From an uncultured Carboxylicivirga sp. (GTDB taxonomy: Bacteria > Bacteroidota > Bacteroidia > Bacteroidales > Marinilabiliaceae), in contig CANLLN010000006.1 in the NCBI GenBank assembly GCA_947491945.1, positions 62,001 through 126,000 of the forward strand: a stretch of DNA of 64,000 nt, given 5' to 3'. Under the pieces are notes generated by a model that saw only the letters and a program-made list of their open reading frames with translations, was not told the DNA's origin and did not search any database. The position numbers and the translations under genes are program-made. This document shows, piece after piece, positions 18,358 through 27,108 of this stretch. Numbering within the stretch: position 1 is the first letter of the stretch; every line of letters begins with the position of its first letter.

Positions 18358-18486
18358 TGTTATCAATTATTAGCGTTGTGCATCAGGTGTTTAGTTCATT
18401 GTTGGATGAGCGATACTAAGCAAGCTGCCAATAGAATCTTGATACTTAAATCTCGATCCTTTGTACTTTTCTGTCTTAGGTTATTC

Positions 18487-19074
18487 TTATTCGCCTTTTG
18501 TCAGCACGGCTGCTTCGATGTATTGGATGAGCACATGAATAATCTTGATGTGAATTTCCTGTATACGGTCGGAATAGCCATTGTGGGGTGCGCGCAGTTC
18601 TACGTTGGCTAGGTCGGCCATTGAACCGCCCGATTTGCCGGTTAGTGCAACTACATTAATGCCTTTTTTCTTTGCCTCCCGGGCGGCGTTCAGTACATTG
18701 GGTGAGTTGCCACTTGTGCTAATGGCCAGCAGCACATCACCGCTGTTGCCCATTGCCTCCACGTAGCGCGAGAAAATATAATCGAAACCATAGTCATTAC
18801 CCACACAAGTGATATGGGTGGGGTCGGAGATGGCTACCGCTGCCAAACCCCTGCGGTTATTGCGGAAGCGGCCGGTTAGCTCCTCGGCAAAGTGCATGGC
18901 ATCGCTCATGGAGCCCCCGTTACCACAGGCAATGACTTTGCCTCCCTGTGCGATGGCTTCCGCCATTAGTTTGCCAGCAGCAAGCATCTTGTCCCAGTTA
19001 CTGTCATCGCTCATAAAACGCTCCAGCACAGCTTGTGCCTCACTAAATTCCCGGATGATATCTTCTCGTGTCAT
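18487..19074 (-). CDS. gmhA: sedoheptulose 7-phosphate isomerase (SIS domain)
   Basis: This isomerises sedoheptulose 7-phosphate to D-glycero-D-manno-heptose 7-phosphate, the first step of ADP-heptose synthesis for LPS core. It is 195 residues, with a GmhA-type SIS domain: [19 protein letters not shown], then [11 protein letters not shown], and the C-terminal [12 protein letters not shown] motif. The next enzyme, the heptose kinase, is encoded far away at 46.8-47.8 kb. The 129-base gap to the convergent priA shows no clear terminator. A TAnnTTTG-like element lies just upstream on the minus strand. Confidence 0.93.
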   Translation of the reverse strand: MTREDIIREFSEAQAVLERFMSDDSNWDKMLAAGKLMAEAIAQGGKVIACGNGGSMSDAMHFAEELTGRFRNNRRGLAAVAISDPTHITCVGNDYGFDYIFSRYVEAMGNSGDVLLAISTSGNSPNVLNAAREAKKKGINVVALTGKSGGSMADLANVELRAPHNGYSDRIQEIHIKIIHVLIQYIEAAVLTKGE

Positions 19075-19144
19075 GTTCCTTGTTTACACCGTAAAAGTAC
19101 AATGGCTTTTCTAAACTTAAAATTTTTTTTCAAGCAAAGGTTTT

Positions 19145-19152
19145 TATCTTTG
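19145..19152 (+). promoter_or_regulatory. Bacteroidota -7 element (TATCTTTG) of the K+ channel gene
   Basis: TATCTTTG matches the TAnnTTTG consensus exactly and lies 19 bases before the channel ATG. A T-rich run at about 19122-19130 is at -33 distance, but there is no TTTG. Confidence 0.55.
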
Positions 19153-19171
19153 AATGTAGAAGCATATCGCT

Positions 19172-19981
19172 ATGGATTCCTTAAAAACAAATTTATATCG
19201 CATCATCTTTGGTTCTAATACCAAGGCGGGTAAAAACTTCGATCTCTTCCTCATACTATTGATTGTATTCAGTATTGTGATCGTTATGATTGAGAGCGAC
19301 ACCAAGGTGTTGCCCAACTATACCGGGTGGCTGATTCTGGCTGAGTGGGTAGTCACTTTTTTATTTACGGTAGAGTACGTGTTGCGCATATGGATTGTTA
19401 AGAAGCCTCGTCGTTACATCTTTTCATTTTTTGGCATTATTGATTTACTGGCTATCCTGCCCACTTACCTGGGCTTGTTTTTTGGGGGTACACAAATGCT
19501 TATCGTAGTGCGCGCCCTGCGTCTGATACGCATTTTCAGAGTGCTTAAGCTCACGCGTTACGTGAAGGAGGCCAGTGCCCTATGGTCGGCCCTTGTAACT
19601 GCGCGCAGTAAAATTGGAGTCTTTCTGTTTGTGGTGCTAATTCTAGTAACCATACTGGGTACTGTGATGTACATTATTGAGAATGAGCATAACCCTGGTT
19701 TTAAAAGTATTCCGCAGAGTATTTACTGGGCCATTGTAACGCTCACCACAGTAGGTTATGGCGATATAGCCCCCGAGTTGCCCTTGGGTAAGTTTGTGGC
19801 TGGCTGCATAATGATTATAGGTTATGCCATTATTGCTGTTCCCACCGGTTTGGTGACCGGAGAGCTGGTTAAGGAAAGTCTGCGGCCCAGCAGTAGGCGC
19901 GCCTGTTCGACCTGTCATAAAGAAGGGCACGATCATGAGGCTGCTTACTGTAAATACTGTGGTAATCCACTGGGGGAATAG
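19172..19981 (+). CDS. voltage-gated-type K+ channel with C-terminal zinc ribbon
   Basis: This is a 269-residue six-helix channel subunit. S4 is visible as RALRLIRIFRVLKLTRYVK, with arginines or lysines spaced every three or four residues. The pore loop ends in the selectivity filter TVGYGD (residues 193-198). After S6 the cytoplasmic tail carries Cys245, Cys248, Cys260 and Cys263 in a CxxC-x11-CxxC pattern, which looks like a small zinc ribbon. K+ selectivity follows from the filter. The meaning of the ribbon (assembly or redox/metal gating) is inference. It has its own promoter-like element and stands alone. Confidence 0.9.
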   Translation: MDSLKTNLYRIIFGSNTKAGKNFDLFLILLIVFSIVIVMIESDTKVLPNYTGWLILAEWVVTFLFTVEYVLRIWIVKKPRRYIFSFFGIIDLLAILPTYLGLFFGGTQMLIVVRALRLIRIFRVLKLTRYVKEASALWSALVTARSKIGVFLFVVLILVTILGTVMYIIENEHNPGFKSIPQSIYWAIVTLTTVGYGDIAPELPLGKFVAGCIMIIGYAIIAVPTGLVTGELVKESLRPSSRRACSTCHKEGHDHEAAYCKYCGNPLGE

Positions 19982-20100
19982 TTATCATGTTTTTCTCCAC
20001 AGTCTTTGTTAGTAAATAGTATTGTCCATCAGGCTAGCTATTTAATGTTAGTTTTTGATGCCTATATTCCTCCGCTGCTTAATATTTAGCGATTACTTGT

Positions 20101-20108
20101 TATCTTTG
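20101..20108 (+). promoter_or_regulatory. -7 element (TATCTTTG) before the small membrane protein and mutL
   Basis: This is an exact TAnnTTTG match, 105 bases before the next ATG (20214). The leader is long, and no obvious -33 TTTG is seen. The 232-base gap also holds a weak TAAATAG/CTATTTA inverted repeat at 20013-20044. Confidence 0.5.
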
Positions 20109-20213
20109 CATAGGTACGGATGCAAACCTGTTATTGCATAACCATCAGGCAATGGATGCCAGATAGCTTATAGTTATCATTGATATCTGATCCTGATATT
20201 AAAAACAAGCAAG

Positions 20214-20540
20214 ATGAAGTTTACATTTTCAAAAGTTGCGCGTCATCGTGTCTTTCAACACGATCCAATTTATTACGATGAGCAGAAGGAAAAGCGGGAG
20301 GAGCGAGAGCGTCGTATTAAAGAGGAGTTGGGATTACTCACCGATGAAGACAAGGAGGGCTACGCCGATCGTATACGGGGAGGAATGCGTCGCCGCATGA
20401 AATCGCACTACGAAGTAAACCGTAGCGAGAAACGCCGCTCAAATCTACGCTTGGTAATCATCCTTATCCTGCTTATGATCCTCGGTATGTATCTTATTCA
20501 GGAAGGAATGATTTGGATGGAATCCTTTTTTGCCGAATAA
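20214..20540 (+). CDS. small charged protein with one C-terminal TM helix
   Basis: This is a 108-residue protein that I do not recognise. Residues 1-78 are rich in Arg, Lys and Glu and probably helical (KEKREERERRIKEELG, then RRRMKSHYEVNRSEKRR). Residues about 79-98 form one hydrophobic helix (LRLVIILILLMILGMYLI) with positive charges before it, so the charged part should face the cytoplasm. It stands 73 bases before mutL on the same strand and may share its transcript. Codon use and a promoter element upstream support a real gene. Confidence 0.7.
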   Translation: MKFTFSKVARHRVFQHDPIYYDEQKEKREERERRIKEELGLLTDEDKEGYADRIRGGMRRRMKSHYEVNRSEKRRSNLRLVIILILLMILGMYLIQEGMIWMESFFAE

Positions 20541-20613
20541 GAATTGTACCCTATACTAAATCAAGCCCTACCTGCTAAATTCAATAAATCAAAAAAAAGA
20601 AGATACATAACAG

Positions 20614-22524
20614 ATGTCAAATATAATACAGTTATTGCCGGATTCGGTGGCTAACCAGATTGCTGCCGGTGAGGTGATACAGCGGCCTGCCTCGGTTGTG
20701 AAAGAGTTGATGGAGAACGCGATTGATGCAGGAGCAACCAATATTCAAGTGATTACCAAAGATGCCGGCAAAAGCCTGATTCAGATCATTGATAACGGCT
20801 ATGGTATGAGCGAAACGGATGCCCGCATGGCTTTTGAACGCCATGCTACCTCAAAAATACGGGAAGCCAATGATTTATTTGCCCTGCGTACCATGGGTTT
20901 TCGGGGTGAGGCACTGGCCTCTATTGCAGCTGTTGCGCAGGTGGAACTTAAGACACGACGTGCCGACGAGGATTTGGGTGTACAAATCAATATTGCCGGT
21001 TCGCAGCTGGAGTCTCAGGAGCCCGTTCAGTGTTCTGTTGGCAGTCAGTTTTGTATCAAAAATCTGTTTTATAACGTTCCGGCGCGACGTCGTTTTCTGA
21101 AAAAGACCTCTACCGAGCTACGCCATATCATCAATGAGTTTCAGCGTGTGGCACTGGCTCATCCACAAGTAGCGCTTACCCTGGTGCATAATGAGGTGCC
21201 CATGTTCAGCCTACCCGCCGGTAACATTAAGCAGCGTGTGGTTAATATGAATGGTAAGCAGATGGGCAGCAACCTCATCCCCATAGATACGGATGCTGTG
21301 ATGGTGAAAATCACCGGTTTTATTGGAAAACCCGAGTCGGCTAAGAAAACCATGGGCGATCAGTTTTTCTTTGTGAACAACCGTTTTATGAAGCATCCAT
21401 ACCTGCACCGTGCCGTGATGGATGCTTATAGTAATATTCTGCAGCCTGACACCATACCAGCCTATTTCATTTTTCTGGAGGTGGATCCGCAGATTGTAGA
21501 TGTGAATATTCACCCTACTAAAACAGAGGTTAAATTTGAGGATGAGCGTGCCATCTGGCAAATTCTCAGTGCCGCCATTCGTGAGAGTTTGGGTAAATAC
21601 AACCTGATGCCTTCCATTGACTTTGATACAACCGATCAGATCCATATTCCTGTATCGGGCGGAAAGGATGCACTTGTGGAGCCCAGTGTGGAAGTCAATC
21701 CTTTTTACAACCCTTTTGAGGAGGAGCAGCGACAAACGGCATCTTCATTTAATACGGGAGGGGGCACGGCTACGTTTCGCTCTAAGGCTTCGGCCGGCGA
21801 TTGGGAGAAGCTATATGATGACAAGGACAATAACGCTTTGCCCGACTTTTCGGCATTGGCCAATGCCGAAATGGGAAATCAGTCAGCCGCCATTGAGACG
21901 CCTGAGCAGCCCCCGGTACAGCAAACTTTCATGTCATCTTCGCAAAATGAGGCTGCGGTGAGTAGCAGTCGTTTCTTTCAGTTGAAGAACAAATACATAT
22001 TAACATCGGTTAAGTCTGGCCTGATGATGATTGATCAGAAACGAGCGCATGAACGCATCGTTTTTGAAGGCTTCATACGCACCTTGCAAAGTGGTGCTTC
22101 TCTGTCGCAGAAAAGTCTCTTTCCCGAGGAGCTTAATTTTGGACCGCAGGAGATGGCCATGGTCGATGAATTATTGCCCGACCTTATGACGCTGGGGCTG
22201 GAGTTGCAAAAGTCCGGTGAGGGACAATTTCAGGTACTGTCAACACCTGCCGGCCTGGATAATGTGTCGGCAGCGCAGTTGATCGATGGTATACTTACAG
22301 ATTTTAGAGACGGCGAGGTGGATCTGCAAAAGGAAGTAACCGAGCAAATTGCCACCTCTATGGCGCGACGTGCTGCCGTGCCCTATGGCAAGGCTTTAAC
22401 AGTTGTGGAAATGAGCGAATTGTTTGATCAGCTCTTTGCCTGCATGGTGCCCAATTTTTCACCGTCGGGTAAGCCTATTATTTCCATTATGGACATGGAG
22501 GAGATGCATAAACGCTTTAGCTAA
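20614..22524 (+). CDS. mutL: DNA mismatch repair protein MutL
   Basis: This is a 636-residue mismatch repair matchmaker with an N-terminal GHKL ATPase (residues 1-330: GEVIQRPASVVKELMENAIDAG, DNGYGM, TMGFRGEALASIA) and a C-terminal dimerisation domain (about 440-636). In the C-terminal domain the endonuclease-type motif reads D474-Q-K-R-A-H-E480 with a second Glu at 485. The usual His and Ala of DQHA are Lys and Arg, and the distal CPHGRP motif is replaced by SPSGKP. Nicking activity is therefore uncertain, while the ATPase role is clear. It is followed by two rhomboid genes. Confidence 0.97.
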   Translation: MSNIIQLLPDSVANQIAAGEVIQRPASVVKELMENAIDAGATNIQVITKDAGKSLIQIIDNGYGMSETDARMAFERHATSKIREANDLFALRTMGFRGEALASIAAVAQVELKTRRADEDLGVQINIAGSQLESQEPVQCSVGSQFCIKNLFYNVPARRRFLKKTSTELRHIINEFQRVALAHPQVALTLVHNEVPMFSLPAGNIKQRVVNMNGKQMGSNLIPIDTDAVMVKITGFIGKPESAKKTMGDQFFFVNNRFMKHPYLHRAVMDAYSNILQPDTIPAYFIFLEVDPQIVDVNIHPTKTEVKFEDERAIWQILSAAIRESLGKYNLMPSIDFDTTDQIHIPVSGGKDALVEPSVEVNPFYNPFEEEQRQTASSFNTGGGTATFRSKASAGDWEKLYDDKDNNALPDFSALANAEMGNQSAAIETPEQPPVQQTFMSSSQNEAAVSSSRFFQLKNKYILTSVKSGLMMIDQKRAHERIVFEGFIRTLQSGASLSQKSLFPEELNFGPQEMAMVDELLPDLMTLGLELQKSGEGQFQVLSTPAGLDNVSAAQLIDGILTDFRDGEVDLQKEVTEQIATSMARRAAVPYGKALTVVEMSELFDQLFACMVPNFSPSGKPIISIMDMEEMHKRFS

Positions 22525-22652
22525 GGTGTCAATATGACAGATTGTTGATGGTGAGCTTAACAAAGATTGCCGCTTTTGCGTTTATTTAGTGTGTGAAAAC
22601 GAATTGGCACTGATCTTGTCCTGATCAGTGTCTTAATTTTAAAATTGAGCCG

Positions 22653-23390
22653 ATGAACTATCGACCATCACCGTTGGCAGGATTGCCGCCGGTAACAAAA
22701 AACTTATTGATTATAAACGGACTGTTTTTACTGGCCACCTGGGTGGTGAAAACTACTTTTGGTCTGGATCTGACACGCTTTCTGGGCTTATATTTTCCCT
22801 TGTCTGAAAATTTTAATCCCGCACAGTTCGGTACTTACATGTTTATGCATGCTGATTTCATGCATTTGTTTTTTAATATGTTTGCCTTATTTATGTTCGG
22901 CCGCGTATTGGAAACCTATTGGGGCCCCAAGAAATTTATTGTTTATTACATAATTACGGGAGTTGGAGCTGCTGTTCTTCAGCTGGCATTTAAGTATATC
23001 GATTACCACAATGCGATCTCCGTCCTTAATGAACAGGAGATTGCCATCGTGTATGAACAGGGAGCGCAGGCTTTGCGTGAGTTCAAGAACTTCACCAATC
23101 CCGATATGGCTCATTTCAATTTGGTGCTGAATATTCCCATGGTGGGAGCATCGGGTGCTGTTTTCGGTATTTTGCTGGCCTTTGGTATGTTGTTTCCCAA
23201 TACCGAGCTAATGCTTTTATTTCCGCCCATCCCCATCAAAGCGAAATATTTTGTGATGCTATATGGAGTGGCTGAGTTGTTTATGGGAGTAGCTAACTTC
23301 TCGATGGATAATGTGGCGCACTGGGCTCACCTGGGCGGTATGGTATTTGGTTTCATCCTGATAAAGTATTGGGATAAAAAGGGGATTTAG
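22653..23390 (+). CDS. rhomboid family intramembrane serine protease (first copy)
   Basis: This is a 245-residue polytopic membrane protease. The catalytic dyad is Ser167 (GASGAVFG) and His226 (AHLGG). An HxxxN-type oxyanion segment is present in HADFMHLFFNMFALF. A hydrophilic insertion of about 45 residues (near 110-155) lies between the loop-1 region and the Ser helix, unlike the second copy. Substrates are unknown. It is co-directional with mutL and the second rhomboid. Confidence 0.92.
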   Translation: MNYRPSPLAGLPPVTKNLLIINGLFLLATWVVKTTFGLDLTRFLGLYFPLSENFNPAQFGTYMFMHADFMHLFFNMFALFMFGRVLETYWGPKKFIVYYIITGVGAAVLQLAFKYIDYHNAISVLNEQEIAIVYEQGAQALREFKNFTNPDMAHFNLVLNIPMVGASGAVFGILLAFGMLFPNTELMLLFPPIPIKAKYFVMLYGVAELFMGVANFSMDNVAHWAHLGGMVFGFILIKYWDKKGI

Positions 23391-23481
23391 CAGATGAGAT
23401 GGATGGGGTTTCTGTGTGAGATGTGATTATTTTAATGTAAATTGCTTATGCCTATTGGCTGGAAGCTATCAGCTCAATAAT

Positions 23482-24369
23482 ATGGGAATACTGGATGAAA
23501 TAAAATTATCGTACCGACAGGGTGGTGCTCTTACTAAGTTGATTTACATCAATATAGGTGTTTTTATTGCCATCCGTCTGTTACAGGTTTTCTTCAGCTT
23601 TTCGAGTGGTTCGGGGAGTCTTATGGATTATCCGCTGCTAAACTGGATAGCCGCCCCGGCCGATCTGGGCAGTCTGCTATTGAAACCCTGGACGGTACTG
23701 ACGTATATGTTTGTGCATTACGATTTTTTGCACATTCTTTTTAACATGCTTTATCTCTATTGGTTTGGCCGCATTTTTCTTGAGTTTTTAAATCCTCGCC
23801 AGCTGCTGGGTGTCTATTTTCTTGGCGGCCTAAGCGGAGTGTTGTTTTATATTGTTAGCTATAATCTTATTCCCATCTTTCAGGGTGAAGTGCCTTATGC
23901 CTTATTAATGGGTGCATCCGGTTCGGTGATGGCCATCCTGTTTGCTATTGCCCGCTATGCCCCCGAACACAAGATTTACCTTTTATTTTTTGGTGGCGTA
24001 CGCCTGAAATACATTGCCCTGGCGGCCTTGCTGCTTGATTTGATAAGCATGCCGCAACTACAAAATACAGGTGGCATTATCACGCACTTGGGAGGAGCCG
24101 CTTTTGGCTACTTCTATGGCGGCAGTATTTCTGCCGGACGCGATGTAACCATTGGATTTAATCGGGTAATGGATCGTTTGGCCGGTTTGTTTAAGTCACG
24201 TTCTAAAATGACGGTCACCCATCGTCGGCCCATGACCGATATGGAGTTTAATGCCCGTAAGGCCACCAAGCAGAAGGAGGTAGATCGGATTCTGGAAAAA
24301 ATAAAAGCCAGTGGCTACGATAGTCTCAGCAAAGAGGAGAAGAGAATTTTATTTGACGCCAGTAAATAG
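23482..24369 (+). CDS. rhomboid family protease with C-terminal DUF6576-like tail (second copy)
   Basis: This is a 295-residue rhomboid. The dyad is Ser146 (GASGSVM) and His202 (THLGGAAFGYF), and HYDFLHILFNMLYLYWFGR is the first conserved helix. The cytoplasmic tail (about 240-295) ends in DRILEKIKASGYDSLSKEEK, a helical domain common on Bacteroidota rhomboids. I chose the ATG at 23482. The frame is open upstream to 23416, but that adds a Cys-rich stretch with no match to rhomboids. It probably arose by duplication with the preceding copy. Confidence 0.9.
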   Translation: MGILDEIKLSYRQGGALTKLIYINIGVFIAIRLLQVFFSFSSGSGSLMDYPLLNWIAAPADLGSLLLKPWTVLTYMFVHYDFLHILFNMLYLYWFGRIFLEFLNPRQLLGVYFLGGLSGVLFYIVSYNLIPIFQGEVPYALLMGASGSVMAILFAIARYAPEHKIYLLFFGGVRLKYIALAALLLDLISMPQLQNTGGIITHLGGAAFGYFYGGSISAGRDVTIGFNRVMDRLAGLFKSRSKMTVTHRRPMTDMEFNARKATKQKEVDRILEKIKASGYDSLSKEEKRILFDASK

Positions 24370-24375
24370 GTAAGC

Positions 24376-25482
24376 TTGATACGAAGATTCTTTAAATCAA
24401 TAGTAACTATTATTAGTCTGATAGCAACGGGGCTGTTGCTCCTGTCGGTGCTGACAGCCTATATAAGTCCTGCCCATATTTCGGTGATGGCTCTTATGGG
24501 CTATGTTTTTCCGCCGCTGTGGGTCATCAATTTTTTGCTTTTTGCATTCTGGTTAATCAAACGGCGCTGGCAGTTTTTCATTCCGTTATTGGCCATAATC
24601 ATTACCTGGGGGCATTGGCAGCATACTTTTCAATGGAAAGGGCAGCACAAAGCCATAGAAGAGATGAGTCAGCCTTTAAAGGTGATGACTTTCAATGTGC
24701 GCATGCTGGATTATTATGAGTGGAAGGGGGAAAATACCAATGAGAAGATTTTCGATTTGATACGTGAAGAGAATCCTGATATACTTTGTTTCCAGGAGTT
24801 TTTTACTACAACCCAAAGTCGCGACTATCGTGAGCATTACATTCTGCGCCGCCTTAGTCAATTTCATCACCGGCATATTGAATACCGGTCAGGCCACAAC
24901 AATAAGCGTAACTATGGGCTCGTAACCTTTAGCAAGTATCCCATTGTGGAACGGCATAGCCTGAAGTTTCAGGACTCCAATAATTTTAGCATCTACACCG
25001 ATGTGGAAGTGAATCAACAGCGTATCCGTATTTTTAACAATCATTTGGAATCCATTAAGTTCAGCCGACAGCAGTTGAATTTTCTGGATAGTTTGAATTT
25101 TCAGAACAAGGAAGAGCGTAACGAAAAGATCAAAGCCATTGGGAGCAAACTGAGCACAGCCTTTGATCAGCGGGCCCGGCAGGCGGAAAAGATTGGTCGA
25201 TACATTGCTAACTCCCCTTATCCTGCGATTGTTTGCGGTGATTTTAATGATACGCCGGTTTCTTATGTCTATCGGATTATGCGAAGTACTTTAAAGGATG
25301 CATTTGTAGAATCGGGCCGGGGCGTAGGTGGTACTTATAACGGTCCCTTGCCTTCGTTTCGAATCGATTTTATATTTCACGACAAAGCATTCAAGTCCTA
25401 TAATTTCAGACGTCTGAAACTTGATTTGTCTGACCATTACCCAATCCTCACTACCATTGATCTGGGGGCAGCAGCTTCGTGA
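24376..25482 (+). CDS. membrane-anchored endonuclease/exonuclease/phosphatase-family protein
   Basis: This is a 368-residue protein with three N-terminal hydrophobic segments (about 8-30, 38-60 and 66-82), then an EEP domain. Signature residues are MTFNVRMLDYY, the metal Glu in LCFQEFF, CGDFNDTP and the terminal LSDHYPIL. The substrate (DNA, lipid or phosphoester) cannot be told. No ATG fits. The frame starts with TTG at 24376, six bases after the rhomboid stop, and the following MIRRFFKSIV reads like a normal membrane-protein N-terminus. Translational coupling to the rhomboid is likely. Confidence 0.85.
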   Translation: MIRRFFKSIVTIISLIATGLLLLSVLTAYISPAHISVMALMGYVFPPLWVINFLLFAFWLIKRRWQFFIPLLAIIITWGHWQHTFQWKGQHKAIEEMSQPLKVMTFNVRMLDYYEWKGENTNEKIFDLIREENPDILCFQEFFTTTQSRDYREHYILRRLSQFHHRHIEYRSGHNNKRNYGLVTFSKYPIVERHSLKFQDSNNFSIYTDVEVNQQRIRIFNNHLESIKFSRQQLNFLDSLNFQNKEERNEKIKAIGSKLSTAFDQRARQAEKIGRYIANSPYPAIVCGDFNDTPVSYVYRIMRSTLKDAFVESGRGVGGTYNGPLPSFRIDFIFHDKAFKSYNFRRLKLDLSDHYPILTTIDLGAAAS

Positions 25483-25697
25483 TTTGGAAATGGTGGATGA
25501 CCGGGAAGGCAGTTAAATATCATTTTTTAAAGGATATTCAGCCTCCGTGTGGTTGATGCGTTTATTTTCCCTATTTTTATGCTCATTTTTAACATGATGT
25601 AGTGTTAATGACTTGATTGTATGGGGATTATTACTCTGACTTATTGAGTGATTCCAGGCATGGAAGAAAGCGGACAATCATTAGTATAACATAGAAT

Positions 25698-25719
25698 AGC
25701 ACGTAAGTTAATACGTGCT
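25698..25719 (+). promoter_or_regulatory. 8-bp perfect hairpin in the thyA leader
   Basis: AGCACGTA (25698-25705) pairs with TACGTGCT (25712-25719) across a 6-base loop, ending 21 bases before the thyA ATG. No T tract follows. It could be an operator or a translation-control hairpin. The rest of the 258-base gap (25483-25740) shows only a weak TTG-N16-TATTTTTA promoter candidate at 25553-25579. Confidence 0.45.
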
Positions 25720-25740
25720 TATATTATAAAAATAAAAGCG

Positions 25741-26535
25741 ATGAAGCAGTATTTAGATTTACTGGAACGGGTTTTAGAGGAAGGAACAAAGAAGGAGGAT
25801 CGCACGGGAACAGGAACTATCAGCGTTTTTGGTCATCAGATGCGCTTCGATTTGAGTGAGGGTTTTCCCTTGTTAACCACTAAGAAACTGCATTTGAAAT
25901 CCATTATTCATGAGTTGCTTTGGTTTTTAAAGGGTAGCACCAATGTGAAGTATTTGCAGGATAATGGCGTACGCATTTGGAATGAATGGGCCAAAGACGA
26001 TGGTGAGCTGGGACCAATCTATGGATATCAGTGGCGTTCGTGGCCCGACTATCAGGGAGGACACATCGACCAGATTAAGCAGGTGATTGATGATATTAAA
26101 CAAAACCCCGATTCGCGCCGTCATATTGTGAGTGCCTGGAACGTGGGCGCCATCGATGAAATGCAGTTACCGCCTTGCCACATCCTGTTTCAGTTTTATG
26201 TGGCCGATGGCAAGCTTAGCTGTCAACTGTATCAGCGCAGTGCCGATATTTTTCTGGGTGTGCCTTTTAACATTGCCTCCTATGCTATTCTGACCCTTAT
26301 GATGGCGCAGGTATGTGGTCTGAAGCCCGGTACTTTTGTTCACACACTCGGTGATGCACATATTTATCTTAATCATATTGAGCAGGTGAAACTTCAACTG
26401 ACACGCTCACCCAAGGCATTGCCTCAATTCAAATTAAATCCTGCGCGAAAGGATATCGATGATTTTGTTTATGAAGACTTTGAGCTGATTAACTATGAGG
26501 CGCATCCACATATCAAAGGAGCCATCTCTGTGTAA
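25741..26535 (+). CDS. thyA: thymidylate synthase
   Basis: This makes dTMP from dUMP with methylenetetrahydrofolate. At 264 residues it has the length of E. coli ThyA. The catalytic nucleophile is Cys146 in [10 protein letters not shown], with the phosphate-binding [11 protein letters not shown] segment and the [18 protein letters not shown] motif. DHFR follows 54 bases downstream, which recycles the dihydrofolate product. No anomalies. Confidence 0.98.
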   Translation: MKQYLDLLERVLEEGTKKEDRTGTGTISVFGHQMRFDLSEGFPLLTTKKLHLKSIIHELLWFLKGSTNVKYLQDNGVRIWNEWAKDDGELGPIYGYQWRSWPDYQGGHIDQIKQVIDDIKQNPDSRRHIVSAWNVGAIDEMQLPPCHILFQFYVADGKLSCQLYQRSADIFLGVPFNIASYAILTLMMAQVCGLKPGTFVHTLGDAHIYLNHIEQVKLQLTRSPKALPQFKLNPARKDIDDFVYEDFELINYEAHPHIKGAISV

Positions 26536-26589
26536 AGTTACTTTAGGTTGGTGCATTATCTGTTCACTATTAATAATTAAAGAAAAACC

Positions 26590-27084
26590 ATGACCCTATC
26601 AATGATTGTGGCCATTGACAAGAATAATGGCATTGGAAAAGGTGATGATCAGTTGGCTTATATATCTGCTGATCTGAAGCGTTTTAAGGCGCTGACGACC
26701 GGTAACACTATAGTAATGGGGCGCAAAACCTATGAGGCCTTGCCTAAAGGAGCCTTGCCCAACAGGCGTAATATCGTAATAACACGGCAGGACAATTATC
26801 GGGCACCCGGTGCCGTGGTGGTGAATACCCCTGAGGCGGCTCTTGGCCTTTGTGAAAAAGATGAGAAGGTGTTTGTGATTGGAGGTGGTGAGATATACCG
26901 CGCCTTGCTGCCACAAACCAAAGCTTTGTTTTTGACCCTCATTGATCATGCTTTTGCCGAGGCAAGTGTATTTTTTCCGACAATAGCGGCAGATGAATGG
27001 ACAGTAGTAGCTGAAGATGGGCCGTTTACTGATGAAAAGACCAAGTTGCATTATCGCTATCAGAACCTGGAACGTAAGGGTTAA
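26590..27084 (+). CDS. folA: dihydrofolate reductase
   Basis: This reduces dihydrofolate to tetrahydrofolate with NADPH. It is 164 residues. VMGRKTYEALPKGALPNRRNIV and VIGGGEIYRALLP are the family cores. The catalytic acid is in ISADLKRF, the counterpart of E. coli Asp27. In the preceding loop (KGDDQLAYISADL) the position of E. coli Trp22 is Ala and the next residue is Tyr. Bacteroides enzymes that I recall have an aromatic at the first position, so this is unusual. It is paired with thyA and ends 24 bases before the convergent gene. Confidence 0.96.
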   Translation: MTLSMIVAIDKNNGIGKGDDQLAYISADLKRFKALTTGNTIVMGRKTYEALPKGALPNRRNIVITRQDNYRAPGAVVVNTPEAALGLCEKDEKVFVIGGGEIYRALLPQTKALFLTLIDHAFAEASVFFPTIAADEWTVVAEDGPFTDEKTKLHYRYQNLERKG

Positions 27085-27108
27085 GACCCTGTATAAAAGG
27101 TGATGAGC

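Noticed and set aside
18376-18612. 78-codon + strand frame between priA and gmhA
   Set aside because: It runs deep into the antisense of gmhA and has no promoter or family match.
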